A DNA stretch of 64,000 bases from Campylorhamphus procurvoides (taxonomy: Eukaryota; Chordata; Aves; Passeriformes; Dendrocolaptidae), in assembly GCA_013396655.1 (NCBI GenBank), contig WBMV01000282.1:310001-374000 (forward strand), given 5' to 3'. The position numbers and the translations under genes were made by a program. The notes under the pieces were generated by a model. That model searched no databases. It was not told the origin of the DNA and was given only the letters and a program-made list of their open reading frames with translations. Below, piece by piece: positions 1 to 14,547 of this stretch. Every line of letters starts with the position of its first letter. Position 1 is the stretch's first letter.

Positions 1-2246
<2,246 letters not shown>

Positions 2247-3755
2247 AACCATAGGTATGAGTTGGAAGGAACCTTAAAGATCCTCTAGTTCTAACCCTCC
2301 TGCCATAGCCAGGGACATCTTCCACTAGATCAGATTACTAAAAGTGCTCTCCAATCTAACTTTGATTACTCTGAATTATAGGACATCCACATCTTCTCTA
2401 GGAAACCTATTCCAGGGTATCACTTCATCATGAAAGATGTCTTCTTTATATCCAATGTAAATCTACCTTCTTTCATTTTAAACACATTACCCCTCATCCT
2501 AGCACTGCACTCCATGATAAAGAGTCCCACCCCATCTTCCCTGTAAGCCCTCTAGGTGCTGGAAGACTGTTATAAGATCTCCCCAGTCTCCTCCAAGCTA
2601 AATAACATCAAATCTCTTAGCCTTTTTTCATAGGACTGGTGCCCCAGCCCTCTGATCATCTTCATGGCTCTCCTCTAGACCCAGTCTGGCAGGTTCATGG
2701 GGTTTTTTTATGCCAGAAGCCCCAGAGCTGGATGCAGTACTTCAAGTGGGGTCTCCTGCAAGTGGAGTAAAGGGGGACAGTCACCTCCCTTGACCTGCTG
2801 ACCACACTTTTTTGATGCAGCCTAATATTCAATTGACTTCCTGCTCTGCAAGAGCACATGTTCAGGTCATACCAGTTTTTTATGCACCAACATCCTCAAA
2901 TCCTTATCTGTTGAAATCTGCTGGTCTGTTCTCAATATACTCTGTAGTCATATTTAGGATTGCCCTGAGCCAGATACAGGACCTTGCACTTTGTGTTGTT
3001 GAACTTCCTTTATTCATCAAACTGTAACATCAATGTAGAATAAGTCCAAATTTGTCAGGAACAATTTGCCTGTACTGAAGCCATTTTGGCTGTCACCAAT
3101 CACTTCCTTATTTTCCATGTTACTTAGCAGAGTTTCCAGAAGGATCTGTTCCATGATCTTGCCAGGCATAGAAGTGAGACTGAGTGGTCTGCAGTTGCCT
3201 GGGTCTCCCTTTTTCACTTTTTAAAAATGGGGACTATGTTTTCCCATTTCCACTCACTGGGAACTTTACTGGTCTACCACAACGTTTCAAAGATGATGGG
3301 TAGTGGCTTAGCAACTTCATCTGTCAGTTCCCTCAGTAGCCTCAGATATATCTCATCAGGTCCCATTAACTTGTACACCTTCAGGTTCCTTAGATGGTCT
3401 TTAACCTGGGTCTTCTCCTATGTGGCACTTCATTCTCCCAGTCCACATTCCTATTCTGTGAGGTGTGTGGTGTGGCTAGAGCACTTGCCAGTGAAGCACA
3501 AGGCAAAAAGATTTTTGAGTACCTCAGCCTTCTCCTTGTTAGTTGCAGACAGGTGTCTTGTTTCACTCATTGCAGGTACAGTCTTTTCCATGTACTTTTG
3601 TTTTCTTATGTACCTGAAGAAATCTTCATTGATATTATTCATTCCCTAGTCAAGTTCATCTCCAGCTGTGCCTTGGCTTACTTGATCCCCTCCCTGAGAT
3701 CTCCTAGATGGGCCCTCCGAAGGTCTCTAGGCTCCTGTTCAAGGGAGGCCTAGCT
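2247..3755 (-). mobile_element. CR1 LINE, 5'-truncated, minus orientation
   Basis: The left end has the avian CR1 3'-UTR, read in reverse: GTTGGAAGGAACCTTAAAGATC, then the 'lesser-cleaned' prose-like CR1 pattern through ACATCCACATCTTCTCTAGG. The minus strand of 3017-3217 reads [19 protein letters not shown] and [12 protein letters not shown], the reverse-transcriptase stretch conserved in CR1 ORF2. Sequence from 3220 to 3755 matches the region just upstream in ORF2, including the reverse of the 'LRNLKVYKLMGPDEIYLR' type segment. Frameshifts and stops break the ORF, so it is inactive. It is roughly a third of a full CR1, with the endonuclease missing. Confidence 0.88.
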
Positions 3756-4035
3756 CTGAGCTAAGACCAGGTTGCTCAGGGATTTATCCAGTTGCATCTA
3801 AAAAACCTTCCAGGATGAAGACCGTTATGGTAAATCCATTCCACTTATTGACTGTCTGTATGGTAAAAAAATAGTTTTTCCTCATCTGCAGTCTTGTTCT
3901 GACTTATGTCCATTGTACCCCTAGCCTTGCATCATGTACCAATGCAAGAACCTGGTTATGTCCTCCCAATAACCTCCTCATAGATACTGACAGGCTGATA
4001 TTAGACCCTACTTCTTCAGGTCTCCAGCACAGTAT
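3756..4035 (-). mobile_element. Second CR1 LINE fragment, minus orientation
   Basis: Begins at ACCAGGTTGCTCAGGGATTT, an internal point of the CR1 3' region, directly where the previous CR1 stops. It continues with the 'TTATTGACTGTCTGTATGG' and 'CTCATAGATACTGACAGG' sections typical of the same UTR. It is a more diverged CR1 of a different subfamily. The abutment implies one element inserted into or deleted against the other. Confidence 0.75.
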
Positions 4036-4086
4036 GACCCATTTACTACCACCATCTATCCTATCATCCAGCCTGTGGGGTACTTT

Positions 4087-4195
4087 TTGCCTGTGGAGAA
4101 GTAATATTTGGTTTGGGGACCTTGGTTGTTTTGTTGGGGATTTTTGTGTGGTTCGTTTGGTTTCAGTTTTGTTTTGCTTTTGTCTTCCATATGGT
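4087..4195. repeat. GT-rich low-complexity tract
   Basis: Irregular TTTGG/TTGTTTTG run on the + strand. It resembles the larger tract at 9967-10215. Confidence 0.6.
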
Positions 4196-4223
4196 TACCT
4201 CTGCAAAAAGTCTTGCATTCAAG

Positions 4224-4660
4224 TCAAGACATATTCACATATTCAACTCTAGATGAGTGGACAGAGTGAAAATCTTTGGTAAGGCTGAGGTCGGCAACAT
4301 CCATTGCTGTCCCCTTACCAAGTAAAGGAGCAAACAGCTTGGTCAGGTGTGGTTTAGCGTTTATAAACTGGCTTTTCACAATCACTTTCTTCACATGCCA
4401 GAAAAGGGCTTCCAAAAAGACTTGATCTGTGATTTCTCCAAGAATGTAAATAAAGGGCAGCCTGCAGTTGCATAGGTCAAGCTTTTTGTCATAAAACATT
4501 TTTCCAGTCTTTGTGTATCTCTCCACCAAAGGAGACAAACCACCAAAGACGATGAGAAAGTGGCCTTGGAAGGAGATTGACCAGTAGTTTTAGCACCCTT
4601 GAGTGCAGTCTGTTGTGCATTAGAAATTTGTAAAGAAAATATTGTGCTTAAACTTAGGAA
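4224..4660 (-). other. Unidentified block with overlapping minus-strand ORFs
   Basis: Two overlapping minus-strand frames are open for about 90 and 100 codons. One contains NAQQTALKGAKTTGQSPSK and the other GEITDQVFLEALFWHVKKVI. The composition is less AT-rich than its surroundings and the readings look protein-like. It could be a frameshifted retrocopy or part of an ancient element. I do not recognise the parent. There is no start context, poly(A) tail or splice site that makes it a gene. Confidence 0.25.
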
Positions 4661-7600
4661 CACACTCATGATCTACAAATAGAGGAAATATGGATGTAAT
4701 GGAAATTCAGATTATTTTTTTTTTATCTAGTCCAACTATCAGAAATTACACTCATGAGAGATACTAACTGTAAAAAGGATATAAATCTTAAACATAAAAT
4801 TAATTTACCACATGGAATAATAGCAACAAACATGCCTATACGACAGTTCCAAAATTTCTCTTTAAAGGTCTTACTACTATCTTTTTTACATTTCCATAGA
4901 TGGTAGTTTGGTACAAATAAAACGTGGCAAGAAGCAAATAAAGAACATTCCATTTTAACAAGGAAGAAAAAGAGTTGAAGATTTTTTAAAAATAAGATTT
5001 CACAGTTTTGAGAGGCTTTATTATTCTGTTAGGTTAGAGAAAAAAACAAAACCAACAAAACAAAATCTAATAATAAGCACAAACCCCATTAACTTTTCTT
5101 ATTTCTTTATTTGTATTTCTTCCAAACAATTCTAGGAAAAAAATAATAGAATTAATAATTTTTAAAAAGATAAACCAAGTTCAAACTCTCCTGAGACCAC
5201 AGACTTCTGATAAAATTTCTAGCCATCCTGAAGAAACAATCTAAGATATACCGAAGATCACACAAACTCACTTCTCTTATCTTCAGTCTTGGTGAGACTG
5301 TTAATGTCAATCCTATAGAACTATTCCGTTTTTAACAGCCAAAGACACAGAAAGTTTTCCCAGGCTGTCCTAGTAGATTAATACTATTCTAAGTGTCTAA
5401 GTCACTTCATATTTCATTTAGGAAAACAAGTGCATTCTATAAGATACTTTTCCAACAAGTGATTACATCAGATAACTTACTGCAATTTTCTCAAACAATA
5501 TATGCTAGACAGTAAATGTATTTTTACCTACTTAAATTTAGTCTCCTTTGGGGTTACTGTTCTTATGTAGCTAGGCTAATGGCTCTCTCTGATTTTTATT
5601 TCATTGTAAAAAATGAGAGTTTCCATGCTTTTTGTCAAATTTGAAAAGATATATAGCTGACCTATTCCTAATAGGACTTAAAGGAACTGTTTCTGCATGC
5701 AAAAAATGATTAGGTAGACTGTTGTTGTTTACGGGAGCTAGCTGGAGAAGAAAAAATTCTTTGTCCTATGTGATTATTGTATTTGAGGGCTTATGTCTAT
5801 AGCTTTATATTGAATTTGCTCTCATAAACAAAATTAAGTTGAACAAAATGTTATATGAATAACAGGTTTAAATGAAATAAACCATTCCTAAACCTCACTT
5901 GCATCCATTTACAGTTATAGCAAATATTTCCTTCAGTACTTTAAATCTTTCCTGCTTCTATTTTTTGCTCTTATATACTCTGTAAATATTGTATTAGCAA
6001 CAGTTCATCTCTGAATTTGAAATAGAATATTTTTGTAATTACTTAGTTCTCCATAGGAGCAGAAATGATAGGGGTTTGTTGTGTTGGTTTTTTTTTTTTT
6101 TTTTTTTTATTTCTTTGGGATTTTGTTGATGTTGTTCAGGTTTTTTTTTATTGAAGTGCCAATAATTTTTAGACTGTTAAGAGAATGTCAGTAAACTTCC
6201 TTTAAAACAGAGAGGAAACAAACATGTTTTCTTCTGGGCATTTTTCGGATAATCACATCTTAAATAACATGATTTTAGGAAATGCCACTAATTCATATTT
6301 GTTTGAATTCACTAAGGGGTAAGCTATATTCACAATTTTTACTTCTAGCTCTACCACTTGTGTTTCAGCTTCCCTGCGATGCAAATTTTGTTTCAAAAAC
6401 TACTAAGAAGTTAGGTTCAGAGCCTGAGAGAGCCTCTCTTCTTGATAAACTCATACTAGTCCTTCACTATAGCTAACTAATTTATGGTAAATAAAAATAA
6501 TTTACATTAGTTTTAAGATTAGCAGAAAAAAAAAAGTAAATTTTCAGATGGCTCAATTATTAATGCCACAATTCAAACTTTAAAAGCCCCCACAACCACA
6601 AAATTGGAAATATCAGTGTGTTAGCACCAAATAGTGAAGAGAAATAGAAGGCATATGGGCTGCTCTTCTGGAATATAACTCGAATTCCTACTAATAAAAC
6701 TGTGTAAGAATCCACTGCTTAATCTTTTATTTGGACTAAAATGTCATTAATTATAATACCTTCTTTCCTATAATGTACATGTAAAAAAAAAAAAGTTGCA
6801 ATTCACAACACAAATTGTTATAGAGTATATTTTAGTGGAAAAACTATTTCTACAGGATTTGGATAGTATAAGCATTTGGAATGTTTATTATATATAATGG
6901 GTACCTTGAAAAGTCAAAAGTACATTTTCATATTTTATTTTACATTTCGGTTTCTTTGTAGATTATATATTGATGTTTGTTCTCTTTTATGATTTAGTCT
7001 GCTTTTTGAGATTTACTCTTCATTTTAGCTACAACAAGATATGGCTAGGATGGATATTTCTTTTCCTGTGGTCACTACTACTGACTTATAAATCTGTGAT
7101 AAAAAAAGATGAATATTGCTATTTATGTCTAAGAGAGGTGAAAAAAAAATAAACCACAAAACCCCCCAAAAAACACCCCACAACACATTGAGCTAATATT
7201 ATTCCTGTTAAATAGTCCACTTTATTTTTCTTTTTAGCCTTATTTAAGGAGAAAAGAATGTCTAACCACAAATAAAATTTGCTAAATATGTTAGCAATGA
7301 ATCAGTTCTTTCATGGTTTAAGGCTTTTGAGATGCAAAACAAAATCCATTTTGGTTTTCAGAACTTTTTTTCAGAAAGACAGACATTAATAGTTAAAGGA
7401 GGCATGATTTCTGGTGATGTTAGAGATCTATCATTTTCTTAAAGACTAACTCCTGTTGAAACTATTTTCGATACTCACTTTGGGAACAATATACTGATTT
7501 GTACTTTGTGGCTGCACAGCACTAAATTAAGTTAGCAATTGCCAAACTATTTGCAAACAAGAAATATCTAGAAAACATACCAAACTAAGTGAAAAACTAA

Positions 7601-8580
7601 AGAATAATATAAAGAAAATTAAAGTTACTGTCTTATTTTCTTTTAAATTATCCTTATAATAGTTTTGAATATTGCTCTCAAAGGTTTTGCAGATTTCTAA
7701 CCAGTGATGCACTGAAGGAAGAGCCCAAGGCTACAGAAGACACTAGTACGAGGATAGCAAGACAGGAATATTCTTTTTCTCTTACCCTCTGTCTTTGTGA
7801 AGGACAGGCCCATTTTGGAGGTGACTAAATGGGGCCTTGGGGAAAAGAAATGGTCACTTACTACACAAATGCATTTTGACAGACTCACACTGCAGTTAAG
7901 GCTTGCAGAGGCAACTTGTCTGTCTTTTCCCTTCTGTAACTCAAGGGAAAATAAAATATAAGAATGTGATTCTTATAAGGAAAACAAATCTGAAAGAGAG
8001 ATCACTGGTTCACAGTGGAAAAGTACAGTACTGAAGACTTGTTATTGTTTTAGCAGATATTTAAAATCTATAATCCGTCAGAGAAACACCAGGCAAAGAT
8101 CAATCATGCTTTATTTTAGCAAGATTTTAGAATAATGCCCATTATTTGTTTTACTGACCATATCAATGAAAATATGACATACAACTAGATTTGCTTAGTC
8201 ATTAGTAAAATAGCATTTGAATTCATTACATACTATTTCTTGAAACAGAGAATACTGGGTTAACTAAATACTAGTATGTGAAAAGAAGCAGTTCAAGCAT
8301 ATGATTCAAAAAGGATGAAGCTGGCTCTTTGATATTTGAATTTGTTATGGCAAAGCTACAGACATTCAGACTCATCTACTGACACGCTTTTTTTATTTCA
8401 CAAGATAATGCGGAAAAATCTATGTAATCTCGCTTTGAAACACTAGGGTATGTATAATTTATATACGCATTACTGAATACATATATCTAACTTAGTTGTG
8501 AAAGTGCTGTGCCAGTGTTCCTAATACAGGATTTGCTTATTCAAAAAGTTGGGAAAACAAGCCATTATATATTTTACAAA
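4661..8580. other. AT-rich intron, no recognised element
   Basis: Contains a T run at about 6088-6108 next to GTTTGTTGTGTTGG, and a short CCCCAAAA-like tract at 7150-7190. I see no CR1 or LTR, and no plausible exon with both splice signals and a domain signature. Confidence 0.55.
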
Positions 8581-8701
8581 ATCATAGAATGATAGAATGG
8601 GTAAAGCTGGAATGGACCTCAGTGGGTCATCTGTCCAGCTTCCCTGCTTAGGCAGGGTTATCCTAGAACACATTGCACAGGGCTGTGTCCACATCCCCAC
8701 T
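8581..8701 (-). mobile_element. CR1 3'-end fragment, minus orientation
   Basis: Starts with ATCATAGAATGATAGAATGG, the reverse of the CR1 terminal octamer repeat. It then gives TGGAATGGACCTCAGTGGGT and ACACATTGCACAGGGCTGTG, standard CR1 3'-UTR text. It is interrupted on the right by the LTR fragment. Confidence 0.8.
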
Positions 8702-9264
8702 CTGGATCAGGTTTGCTGTCAGCACTTGTGACCCTATAGGAGACCTGCGCTGTAGCAGTCTGTTCCTGAAGGACTCCACGCCATGGAGAGGACCCATGAT
8801 GGAGCAGTTTGTGAAGAACTGTAGACTACAGGAGAAACATTTTGGAGAAGGTGAAAGACTGTCTCCCACGGGAGGGACTCCATGCTGGAGCAGGGGAAGC
8901 AACAGCAGAGACAATACTTGATTAACTGACCACAGTTTCTATTCCCTGTCCCCCTGCACCTCATGTGGGCAGGAGGGAGAGAATTATGGAGTAAAGTTAA
9001 ACCCAATAAGAAGGAAGAGGTGGGGAGCAGGTATTTAAAGATTTAGGGTTTTATTCCTTATTATCCTGCATCGATTTTAACTGGCAGTAAATTAAATTAA
9101 TTTCCCCAAGTGAGGCCTGTTTAGCCTGTGACGGTAACTGGAAATCTGCCCTTAACTTTACCAAGTTTTTTTGTTATATTTAATCTCCACTGTCCTGCAG
9201 GGGAGTGGAGTGAGAGAACCACTTTGGTGAGTACCTGACATCCAGCCAGGGCCAATCCACCACA
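8702..9264 (+). mobile_element. ERV solo-LTR fragment, 5'-truncated (family A)
   Basis: Shows the tandem degenerate units characteristic of this avian LTR, such as CTGGATCAGG, GATGGAGCAG and CATGCTGGAGCAGGG, each followed by a Gly/Thr-coding-like spacer. It also has the GATTAACTGACCACAG and CAGTAAATTAAATTAATTTCCCC parts shared with the copy at 54789-55731. It ends CCAATCCACCACA, equivalent to the LTR 3' terminus CCACCACA. The 5' half is missing and replaced by CR1. ORFs on both strands here are by-products of the repeat. Confidence 0.75.
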
Positions 9265-9966
9265 TCTCCTTTAGCTTGAAAATTAGAACTTAAATCATAA
9301 GGAGAAAATGTACTGAAAAAGCAGGAAGCCGGAAAATAAAAATTAGTCATTTATTTATCAGGGACATACATATTTCTCAGTGTTAATCAGGATGATAAAT
9401 AATGTAAACAATTGGCAAATATGCCATATGTCTTCATAGTATGTATACTTAAGAAACATAATATCAAAAGATACATAGCAGACAAGGAGTTTTAGACCAT
9501 TTTCAATGATCTTAAACTATTCTTACCAATTTACATTGGACTGGATTGGAGACTGGTTACATTTATTTTTCATAGGGTTTAGGTGTTGTTATTACCAGTT
9601 AAACAAAGCAGAAATTTAAATCACCTAACAGATAATACCTTCTCCCAAATATTATAAGGTTTATATGTATCTTCAAATAAAAGCAATAGTTTTATCTATT
9701 ACCTGTTACTGTTAGAGTATTTTATCAACAAAGGATGGGAGTTCATTTCCAAATGAACAGTGTGTAGTGAAATGTGATTTTTCAGTTATATTTTAAAGGT
9801 TATCAATACCTTTATTTCATACGAATGATCAGATTTGTATCTATAGATTTCATGACTCAGGAAGTCCAAATATACATAAAAAAATTTCCACCTTATCCAC
9901 TCACCCAGATTTAACCAAACACCCAGAACTGGTGTGATTTTCTTAGTCTCATTTCTGACTACAGTA
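9265..9966. other. AT-rich intron, nothing recognised
   Basis: Sequence between the LTR fragment and the GT-rich tract. I see no element. Confidence 0.55.
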
Positions 9967-10215
9967 GGTTGGGAGGTTTTTTTGTTTGTTTGTTTTGGGG
10001 GTTTGGGTTTTCTTTTTTGTTTGTTTGGTTGGTTGATTTGGTTTGGGGTTTGATAATGTTTGTTTGGTTTATTGGTTGGGGTTTTTTTTGGGGGGGTGTT
10101 TGGTTGGTTTCATTTTGTTTTGGTTTGTGGATGTTTTGGGGTTTTTTTATTTGTTTGTTTGATGGTTTTTTGTTTTTGGGATTTTTGGGGGTTTTTTTCC
10201 CCCTTTTGTGCTTAA
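9967..10215. repeat. GT-rich low-complexity tract, about 250 bp
   Basis: Nearly pure G and T on the + strand: irregular TTTG, TTTGG and GGTTGG units, with G runs of up to seven. ORFs of about 115 codons run through it on both strands only because biased composition avoids stops. Several G3+ runs could support a G-quadruplex on the + strand, which is the template strand of CSMD3. Confidence 0.9.
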
Positions 10216-12624
10216 AAGATGGAAAAGAAAAATCTCTAACGTGTGGTGTGGCTATTTTCAAGCAATTAGCAAGTGTGAGGATAGGGAATGAATCTTGCAC
10301 TGATTTCAAATAAAACCACTATGGAACAATGCCTGTAGTAAAACTCGAAGAAGTTGCACTCCACAGGACCTGCTGCTATGCCTGACTGCTCCAGGTGAGA
10401 CACCCACTACAGTGTTTTGTAGCACCTTCTTTGTGCTCCATTTCAGAGGATACAGGTATGTAAAGGGAGGGAAGGAGAGAATTTATGCATATAATCTTGT
10501 CCCTATATGAATTCACTAGATGTTTAGTCTATAATGTGTTATACAGAACTGTCATTCAAAGGTATAAAGTCAGCTAGTGAAATTCAATGGGCAGAAAAAA
10601 AGTATAAAAAAAGAGCTGTTATTTCCCTACCATGTGGGGGGTGATAACCTTCTGTACCCTTGCTGAATTGGGCCAATTTTCAGGTTACTTTTCATTTCCT
10701 GATCATATAAATTGATGAGCCAGAATGTGAACATTTCACAAAGAAAAAAAAAAGGATAATTAATTGACAGACGATAACTGGCCAAAGGTTAGTTATGGGA
10801 AAGTCAGATGAAATTCCTCAGAGAATGACATGGGAAAACAGTATCACACACAATTAAAAGTAATAATTTATGTATATCACAGGCTTTTAACATTTCTAAT
10901 ATAAAGAAAAAACAATTTTCTTTATATTAGAAAAAAAAAGTCACCGTTTTCCATGACAATAGATTTTTCAGAGGGATAGCAATTATATCAGCATGACTTT
11001 TATTGCATAATTCATCTTTTCTACTATCAGCATAAAATATTTCCTAATTATGTTCTCTTATGTATTTTTAGGTATTTACAGACTTTATGGATATGCGTAA
11101 TTCCTTCTCCCCCTATTCAGGCCCATGTTCTCTATCTTAAAGCTGAGTTATTTACTACTCCGCCAGTAATAACCTGGCCCAGCTAATGAATGAGCCCTCT
11201 GGGGCTTTACATAATAACGGTATCTCCAATAAAATAAGTTACTCTCTTAATTTAGGTTTAGAAAATCAAGTGTTATGTAGAACTCTATCCACACAAAACA
11301 ATTTAAAAGCACCATGAGACTTCTCATTCATGTAAAAGTTCACAAAAACTGGGTATTTCCTAAATTTCTGTTGAAATACTGCTAAATCCGAATATTTTGT
11401 TAATTCCAGATTTGCTTGCTTTTAATCTACTACACCTTTCCTCTCCAGCTAATTTTCCTCTATCAAGACTCTAGAGAATGGGTCTGAAGGAGGTGTGTTA
11501 CATTCCTTTCATTAACACAGCTACTTCAGCCTGGAGAAACTATATTTGGGCATTGTTACCTAATTTGGGATGGCTTTTCCTTAATGTGCCTGATTTCAGC
11601 TGACTAAAGATGGATCACTGAATAATTTGAGGAAAGCTTCATGTAACTTTTTTATTTTTAAGGTTAAAATATAAAGTGACATTCTGGAGTGTTATATCAG
11701 CACATAGTTAAAAAATTACAGTATTTTTGTTAAAGAGAAAACATCTATGAATTTCAGCAGTTGTCCCTGAATATAACACTTAATAGGAGACAGCAACATT
11801 GTTAGCCTTCTTTATGGAACTACAGATACTAGGCAGTCACCATATGCAGAAATGTCTGCAATAACCTTCAAGATAGTATTAAGCCTAAAATCCATTTAAT
11901 AGCAGTTACATAAATTCTATAACTACTGTGCCTGAATCATCTTTATTTAAGTGAATGGGGCTTTTCCCATTTTAAAATAATAATGGTTTTCCTCCATATA
12001 CTAAATATATACTATATACTAATTTGATTTCAATGAGAAAAATATAAGCATGTCTTTAATCATCATAAAGAAATTGAAGCTGTAGAGAATGTGGTCCTTT
12101 GATGTCTACAACATATTCTATATTTGTTATGATAAAAACATGCCATACACTATTTTAATAATATGAACAGTAACAGGAATCCCATTTGTGTCAGTGATGA
12201 TTTGACTAATCATCTTTAGAAAATCTTCAGGAAAATAGAATGTTTCAATAGATTAAAACGCTTCATCTCTATCTGTCAGTATGCTTATGAAGGTCATATA
12301 AATGAAAATTAACTAATTCAGGGGATTTTTTCTGGCATAATGGCAGTCAAACAGAGTTGTACTGATAATTTTGACCCTTTTGTTATGAATAGAGCTTTAT
12401 TTTTCTTTGTTAATGACAAATGTGTGCAGATAGAAGTACAAACCCAAGATTGTTGAAGCTATCATTAAGAATGCATCACTTGACACAAACAGAGTTTGTC
12501 TGTGACAACTGTGAATCTATTTGCAGCTAGTACATTATCTGTAGGACCTTTCAAATCTGTCAGTGTCTTACAATATGAAGGCACACGTTTTCAACGTGCA
12601 CCAGCTCTGCAACTCTTCTTTAAT
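10216..12624. other. AT-rich intron with one perfect hairpin
   Basis: No transposable element recognised. The 10893-10933 inverted repeat is listed separately. Confidence 0.55.
10893..10933. repeat. Perfect 18-bp inverted repeat, 5-nt loop
   Basis: Left arm 10893-10910 (TTTCTAATATAAAGAAAA) and right arm 10916-10933 are exact reverse complements, separated by AACAA. It is AT-only except for the C/G pairs at the CTAAT and AAAGAA steps. Confidence 0.95.
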
Positions 12625-12748
12625 GACATATTGGATGGGGCCCTGAGAAACTTGATCTACTGGGTGGCATCCCTGGTCATGGTGGGGCAGTTGGCACCAG
12701 ACAATCTTTAAGGTCCCTTCCAACCGAAACCATTCTATGATACTATGA
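12625..12748 (+). mobile_element. CR1 3'-end fragment, plus orientation
   Basis: Reads ATATTGGATGGGGCCCTGAG, then CTGGTCATGGTGGGGCAG, AGGTCCCTTCCAACC and a terminal ATTCTATGATACTATGA. This is the canonical short 5'-truncated CR1 with its octamer tail. Confidence 0.88.
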
Positions 12749-14547
12749 AAATCTTGGATTTAGAGGAAATATCTCAAAGCACTTGAAGATGCAATAACTT
12801 TTATTGAAATTGTGCATACATGACTTGACAGCCCAGCTAAAAGAATTCGAGGAAATGAAAATGTGAATAGCCTGCTGGCCATAAAGATTGCTTTAAGCTC
12901 CCTATTACCATTTTCATTTACTTATGGAAGTAGGATACATATGATGAAATGAAAAAGTGAAGCTGAATAGCACTTAGAAATCTGTTCTCTTTCTCAGAAG
13001 CGTGGATGATATTGAAGTAGTGATAAATATTACAAGGAGAGTCAAGAGAGCAACTATAACTTCTTATTTACTCTTTCTGATTCAAGAGAAATAGCACGGC
13101 TACCTGACAGGGTATCCTAACAATCTCAAACAACTTGTGCTGCTTCTGCTAAAACACTGAGTACATTATGAGTTTTCCCAACAAAGTAGCAGGAGATAAT
13201 TATAGATTTATTATTCCAAGTCATGTGCTAGTGAACATAATACATCTGGACCTTGATAAATCAACAAACTTAGAACAAAATAGCGATTATCCAGCAATTA
13301 CCCTCATTGTCAGAACTGGATATTCAACCCGAAGTTGATAAAAATTGTTGTTTACTTTTCAGTCTCATGCAAGATCTAGTGACTGTACTGTCTTTACAAT
13401 CTGCTCCTTTATCATATTTAGGGAAAGTTTTTAACTGGCATTGTAGGACAATTTTATTACGAAACACTTGATTTTTGCCTTACCATAAAAGGTCAGAAGT
13501 AGTATTTCTGTCACTACCTCATCTGCTACAGTATAGTTCCAATCTTCCAAGCATTGTATTGAAAAGAGCTCATTGCTAACAAAGATTCAATGTTCACATC
13601 CTTAGAACTGGACAGTTTTCTGAAAATGAGCTGTTTCAGCAGCATGTCACTGTGCTACTCTGAAGCTAATGCAGAACTTGAAAGCCTCAGAAGTGATTTG
13701 AAAGAAAGCTTACAAATGAAAATTCAGAAGGAACAGCTTGAAAGACATTCACTCAATTTGGCATTCTACAGTTTCATAGGCTTCTTGTTAAATTACATCT
13801 AGGAATTTCTTCCTCCACTAGAAAATAACAGGAAGTCAAGAAACATTCTAAAGTTAGAGATTATTGTTTAAATGTACCAAATTATTAATACAGGTGAATA
13901 ATATTTCTTTCTAACCTTAAAACTTAGTTACAATGGAGTTAGGCTGCTGAAGGACAGCACAGAAACTTTAGGTAAAGCAATAAAAGAATGATAACACTAA
14001 GCAAAATTAAATATGTGTATTTTAGGATAAAATATTTATGCAGATGCCCACAGCACAAGGTAAAATAAAGGTAGTGAAATTTTATGCCAAAATAATACAA
14101 AGGTTGTCAAGCAAGTTTTAGGATAAGCTTCTCTGATGTTCACTAAGTGTTACAAAACTGTAAAGAGCATTTTAAAACTCTTTTTTTTTTCCCCCAGAAA
14201 AAAAAAATATTTGAGTTACATCATTACTCCTGCAATGATTAATAATCAGCAGCAGTATTCTTTGGGATTTTCCCAATTCTGTAAGACATGCGTCAGAAAA
14301 TCTTTTGCTTCCCGTATGAGTTCATGCTTTTCAGAACAGTGACAGTTTTTCCTGTATTGTTCTTTTCTAGGAAGGAATTAGCTATCACTTTGATGCACAT
14401 ACACAAAGAGTATTGTCTAAAAATGTAACTTCTAACAAGCTATTTTCTAATGCAGCAGAATAAACTACTCCCTGCTTTGACATGGAAAAGTCTCAGGAGA
14501 AAACAGTGCAACACAGACACTACACCAACAAGAACCAGGGTAGAGTG
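12749..14547. other. AT-rich intron, nothing firm
   Basis: Contains an open frame at 13590-13802 with a coiled-coil-like stretch (see findings). I see no CR1 or LTR. Confidence 0.5.

Noticed and set aside
9959..10313. Opposed ORFs of about 115 codons on both strands
   Set aside because: They arise from the G/T-only tract, which lacks stop codons. The proteins are nearly all F, G, W and L, or K, N, P and Q.
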